Positions 61,561 to 64,000 of a stretch of 64,000 bases of DNA are shown one piece after another; the stretch's first letter is position 1; each line of letters opens with the position of its first letter. The notes under the pieces are model-generated. The model was not told where the DNA came from, did not search any database, and was given only the letters and a program-made list of their open reading frames with translations. The translations under genes and the position numbers were made by a program. The stretch is taken from positions 1 through 64,000 of the forward strand of contig JAGAJF010000068.1 in assembly GCA_017829005.1 (NCBI GenBank), in the 5' to 3' direction. Origin of the DNA: Oscillospiraceae bacterium (GTDB taxonomy: Bacteria > Bacillota > Clostridia > Oscillospirales > Ruminococcaceae).

Positions 61561-61590
61561 CCTGCTCTTTTTGAGTGGGGCTATTTGTTT
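61558..61590 (+). terminator. Terminator between antitoxin RNA and toxin gene
   Basis: Arms AGCCC-t-GCTC and GAGT-g-GGGCT with a T5 loop, followed by ATTTGTTT. A leaky terminator in this place is the usual way type III systems keep RNA in excess over toxin. Confidence 0.85.
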
Positions 61591-61605
61591 AAAAGGATGA
61601 ATTAA

Positions 61606-62082
61606 ATGGAGATAGGTCATTTTTATTTTCTGAAAGATGAGTATTTTGATGATTTTCCGGATAACGGTTTGATGTCAAATCATGAGATAGTTGACGGAAA
61701 CGCACATAACAGACCCTGTATCATCTGCATATTTGATGAACACACAAATACATATTGGGCAGTCCCGATCTCTTCAAAGGTTGACAAGTATAAAAGAATA
61801 TATAAATCAAAAACTGAAAAATACGGCGTTTGCGATACCATAGCTTTCGGAAATGTTTTAGGAAGGGAAAAAGCTTTTTTAATTCAGAATATGTGTCCCA
61901 TAACAGATAAATACGTAAAAAACGAGTATGTATATGATGGACATCCGGTCAAGATAGATAAAATTTCTGAAGCTGTGATTATAAAAAAATCTAAAAAAGT
62001 CTTATCTCTTTTGAATCATAAAAATATCAATCTGATTTTTCCCGATGTGTTGAAAATACTGAAAGAGATAACAGGCGAATAG
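61606..62082 (+). CDS. Type III toxin, ToxN/CptN-family endoribonuclease
   Basis: A 158-residue protein of the ToxN/AbiQ/CptN endoribonuclease fold. The pattern HFYFLKDEYFDDF, NRPCIICIFDEHTNTYWAVPISSKVDKYKRIY, CDTIAFGNVLGREKAFLIQNMCPITDKYVKNEYVYDGHPVKI and LIFPDVLKILKE follows the CptIN-type toxins of Firmicutes. AAAGGA lies 7-8 bases ahead of the ATG. It is encoded right after a repeat RNA and terminator, the standard type III order. Such systems act in plasmid/chromosome stability and phage defence by abortive infection. The gene is A/T-richer (runs of AAA/TTT codons) than its neighbours, suggesting transfer. Lys and Ser/Thr residues around PISSKVDKYK are candidates for catalysis. Confidence 0.9.
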   Translation: MEIGHFYFLKDEYFDDFPDNGLMSNHEIVDGNAHNRPCIICIFDEHTNTYWAVPISSKVDKYKRIYKSKTEKYGVCDTIAFGNVLGREKAFLIQNMCPITDKYVKNEYVYDGHPVKIDKISEAVIIKKSKKVLSLLNHKNINLIFPDVLKILKEITGE

Positions 62083-62086
62083 TAGG

Positions 62087-62113
62087 AGCGGCTGATAATT
62101 TAGCCGCTTTTTG
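62087..62113 (+). terminator. Terminator of the toxin gene
   Basis: Arms AGCGGCT/AGCCGCT with an 8-base loop and TTTTT, directly after the toxin stop codon. Confidence 0.8.
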
Positions 62114-62252
62114 TATAATTTAATAAAATTATACTATGTGTATTTAATTTATACAATCCGTAAAATTACAAATCAGTTACACAAAAAGTTAAATTAGTTA
62201 CAATGTAGTAACAACGTACAAATCAAAGGTTACAAAATCGTTACAATGCCTA

Positions 62253-62281
62253 TTGAAATTGATATCATTTTGTAATATAAT
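62253..62281 (+). promoter_or_regulatory. Promoter of the first surface-protein gene
   Basis: TTGAAA (62253-62258), 17 bases, TATAAT (62276-62281). Several GTTACA motifs and the inverted repeat GTTACAATGTAGTAAC (62197-62212) lie upstream and may be regulator sites. Confidence 0.65.
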
Positions 62282-62344
62282 ATAATATAATAAATAGAAG
62301 TCTTATGACGATAAAACGTAAATTAAAGAAATAAAAAGGAGACG

Positions 62345-63241
62345 ATGAGAATGAAAAAAACAAAGCTTCTTACCGCAGGCATTATGGCGCTTTCCGCTGT
62401 TACGGCAGTGAGCGCAGGGGCATATGCAGCAGACGTGGTGGATTTTGAGGACGGCAAATACTCTTTTGTAAGTATGAAGACCGATGACGGCGGAGACCCT
62501 TCCACCCTTTCGGTGGTGGATTTCGGCGGCTCAAAGCAGCTCAAGGTGGATGTTACCGACTGCGCAAACGTGCCTAAGGTGTATTTTGACCTTAACTCTA
62601 TGCTTGATCCCGATGATTTTGACAAGGTAAAAACCATTGAAATGGACGTTACCTTCGAGTCCAAGGACGGAACCACTCCTCCGGGCTGGGCAGGCGGCGC
62701 TATAGGTACTCAGGGCGGCGAGGCAAAGACTCCCGGCTGGGCTCAGACTGCCTGGGAATGCGGCGAATATGACAAGGCGGTTTCCAATCCTGTTACTATC
62801 CAGAGAAAGTTCCTTCTCTATTCCGAGAGACTGGTAAACGGCACTGAGGGCACTCATATGATACTTATGAGATGGGGCTCAGAGGTGGATTACAATATGT
62901 ACGTGGACAATATAAAGTTTCTTGACGCTGACGGCAAGGCTATTCCTCTTGAAATAAAGGCTTCCGCTGCTCCTGTTCAGACAACGGCTGCTCCCGAAGA
63001 GACTGAACCCGAGACTGAGCCTGAGGAAATCCCCGAGGAAACAACGGCTCCCGCTGAGACAGAGGCTGTCCCTGAAGAGACCGAAGCACCCGAGACAACT
63101 TCTGCCTCCGAGGAAACAGACCCCGAAAGCGATAACGAGACCACATCTTCCACCACAGGAAACTTTTCTGCATTTGCAGCGGCAAGCGCTGTTGTTCTTT
63201 CGGGCTATGCTGTAGCAATGACACGAAGAAAGAAAAAGTGA
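62345..63241 (+). CDS. Secreted, membrane-anchored surface protein with beta-sandwich domain and Thr/Glu stalk
   Basis: A protein of 296-298 residues (start ATG 62345 or 62351; AAGGAG upstream). A signal peptide (MKKTKLLTAGIMALSAVTAVSAGAYA) is followed by a ~170-residue domain (VVDFEDGKYSFVSMKTDDGGDPSTLSVVDFGGSKQLKVDVTD, then DKVKTIEMDVTFES, ending YNMYVDNIKFLDADGKAI) resembling carbohydrate-binding beta-sandwich modules. A ~80-residue Thr/Glu/Pro stalk leads to a C-terminal helix and Arg/Lys tail (VVLSGYAVAMTRRKKK). No LPxTG motif is seen, so the C-terminus may simply hold it in the membrane. The next gene is a likely paralogue. Role in binding plant polymer or host glycan is inferred. Confidence 0.8.
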   Translation: MRMKKTKLLTAGIMALSAVTAVSAGAYAADVVDFEDGKYSFVSMKTDDGGDPSTLSVVDFGGSKQLKVDVTDCANVPKVYFDLNSMLDPDDFDKVKTIEMDVTFESKDGTTPPGWAGGAIGTQGGEAKTPGWAQTAWECGEYDKAVSNPVTIQRKFLLYSERLVNGTEGTHMILMRWGSEVDYNMYVDNIKFLDADGKAIPLEIKASAAPVQTTAAPEETEPETEPEEIPEETTAPAETEAVPEETEAPETTSASEETDPESDNETTSSTTGNFSAFAAASAVVLSGYAVAMTRRKKK

Positions 63242-63302
63242 TTTTGTGCAGCTTTGTAAAAAATTCACAAAGTGTGTGCAGCATTATTGTTTAAAAAACA
63301 AA

Positions 63303-63331
63303 TTGCAACTTTTACAAGTAAATGCTATAAT
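63303..63331 (+). promoter_or_regulatory. Promoter of the second surface-protein gene
   Basis: TTGCAA (63303-63308), 17 bases, TATAAT (63326-63331). Confidence 0.7.
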
Positions 63332-63402
63332 ATACCTATAATTTGCGTAACTATATTCAAGAGACAATATAAGCGCGATTAAAATATGGAGGAGATATAA
63401 TT

Positions 63403-64000
63403 ATGAAAAAGCATCTTTCAAGCCTTGCTGCAGTGGCAGCAGCCGCAGCTCTCTGCGCAACAGTTTCCGCTACAGCTTCCGCAGCTGACTGGTCTCAGAC
63501 CGGCTATGCAGATGACGATCCCGCTACAGTAAATATCATTTCTACATCTGCTGACGGCGTTGTTTTCACACAGACAACTGACGGCGTTGCAGCAAAGGCT
63601 CGTATTACACTCGACCAGATTCTTGCTGATCCCGCTGATGTTTCCAAGGTATATTCCGGTTCCTGGACTATCGTTTACCACGGTCTCGCAGGCTCTGATA
63701 TCCAGGGCGTAGGCGGCGGCTGCTATGCAGCTACCTGCAACTCCGCTACATACTGGATTAGCCCTGAGTTCAACGAGGACGGTACAGTTACTTGGGAAGA
63801 CGAGGTTGTTGTTGAGGATTCCTTCAAGTGGCTTCTTCCTTCTCAGGTTCCCGAGGATGCTTCTCAGGCTGAATTCGTATTCATGGACTGGGCAAATGCT
63901 AACCTCGTTTCCAACAACGTAACCATCGAGCTGAAGGATTTCAAGATCTTCGATAAGGAAGGCAACGAGATCGCTCAGAAGGCATACAGCGGCGCAGCAG
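63403..64000 (+). CDS. Secreted CBM-like surface protein, cut by the window end
   Basis: A partial gene: GGAGGAG precedes the ATG at 63403 and the frame stays open to the last base (199 codons). The product begins with a signal peptide (MKKHLSSLAAVAAAAALCATVSATASAA) and continues with a beta-rich domain (DWSQTGYADDDPATVNIIST, VSKVYSGSWTIVYHGLAG, AEFVFMDWANANLVSNNVTIELKDFKIFDKEGNEIA). The end of this block parallels VDNIKFLDADGKAI of the preceding protein, so the two are probably paralogues in a surface-protein cluster that continues to the right. Codon choice is strongly biased, suggesting high expression. Confidence 0.85.
   Translation, partial: MKKHLSSLAAVAAAAALCATVSATASAADWSQTGYADDDPATVNIISTSADGVVFTQTTDGVAAKARITLDQILADPADVSKVYSGSWTIVYHGLAGSDIQGVGGGCYAATCNSATYWISPEFNEDGTVTWEDEVVVEDSFKWLLPSQVPEDASQAEFVFMDWANANLVSNNVTIELKDFKIFDKEGNEIAQKAYSGAA

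Larger units (their letters stand above)
61422..61590 (+). ncRNA. Type III antitoxin RNA with 46-nt pseudoknot repeats (CptI-like)
   Basis: The precursor RNA runs from the promoter to the terminator. It holds 2.3 tandem units of 46 nt (61455-61500, 61501-61546, partial to 61560). In each, GTCGT pairs with ACGAC (61465-61469/61480-61484; 61511-61515/61526-61530), and the loop sequence pairs with a downstream stretch: CCGGA/TCCGG in unit 1 (61472-61476/61495-61499) and CCGAA/TTCGG in unit 2 (61518-61522/61541-61545). The crossing pairs make an H-type pseudoknot, and the change GA/TC to AA/TT is compensatory. Type III toxins cut such repeats and are held inactive by the RNA units. The first ~30 nt contain an AGGAAT/ATTCCT hairpin. 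Confidence 0.88.

Overview
The window carries the replication-origin region of a low-to-mid G+C Firmicute of class Clostridia, most likely Oscillospiraceae (Ruminococcus-like). This is inferred from gene order and protein style: rpmH-rnpA-yidD-yidC-jag-mnmE-mnmG-rsmG-noc on one side of dnaA, and dnaN-S4-recF-remB-gyrB-gyrA on the other; a spore-protease gene (gpr); Spo0J/Soj; a Spo0A-type DNA-binding domain; GGAGG ribosome sites; and secreted proteins with glucan-binding-like YG repeats and Thr/Glu stalks. No rRNA, tRNA, CRISPR array or complete insertion sequence was recognised.

Layout. 1-21.8 kb is an accessory and housekeeping mix: a possible 32-aa hydrophobic toxin, an orphan sugar-binding lipoprotein with a LacI/CcpA-type operator, an MIF-like protein, an orphan OmpR-type regulator with a degenerate receiver, an ECF sigma/anti-sigma pair, an Rpn-type nuclease, rpsT, gpr, nnr, a TetR/antiporter operon, an MsmK/UgpC ATPase, rsuA, serS, an HD-GYP protein, an AraC regulator, and a divergent zinc-ribbon/HTH pair. 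21.8-35.4 kb is the left arm of the origin, almost all on the minus strand: parB, parA, (bla-type regulator pair), noc, rsmG, mnmG, mnmE, jag, yidC, yidD, rnpA, rpmH. 35.9-47.2 kb is the right arm, all on the plus strand: dnaA, oriC-like spacer, dnaN, S4 protein, recF, remB, gyrB, YcxB-like protein, gyrA. 47.2-64 kb carries a GH16 enzyme, feoA, rsmE, two tandem hybrid histidine kinases, a Spo0A-C protein, mscL, guaB, an NAD salvage cluster (pncA, pncB), a type III toxin-antitoxin system, and two secreted surface proteins.

Genes point away from the dnaA region on both sides, as expected if bidirectional replication starts there. Eight perfect 16-bp parS palindromes lie between 9.4 and 28.5 kb, next to parA/parB and a Noc-like paralogue. 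Four of them belong to ~100-bp units that pair a perfect parS with a degenerate one beside a GC-rich hairpin.

The most notable items are: (1) a type III toxin-antitoxin locus at 61.4-62.1 kb whose 46-nt RNA repeats show a compensatory change supporting a pseudoknot; (2) a ~275-bp repeat built from about seven consecutive hairpins, present directly after dnaA, dnaN and gyrB; (3) the parS-linked repeat units; (4) nine same-strand copies of TTTCAAC in the dnaA-dnaN spacer. All calls come from reading the sequence and knowledge of the families; no database search was run.
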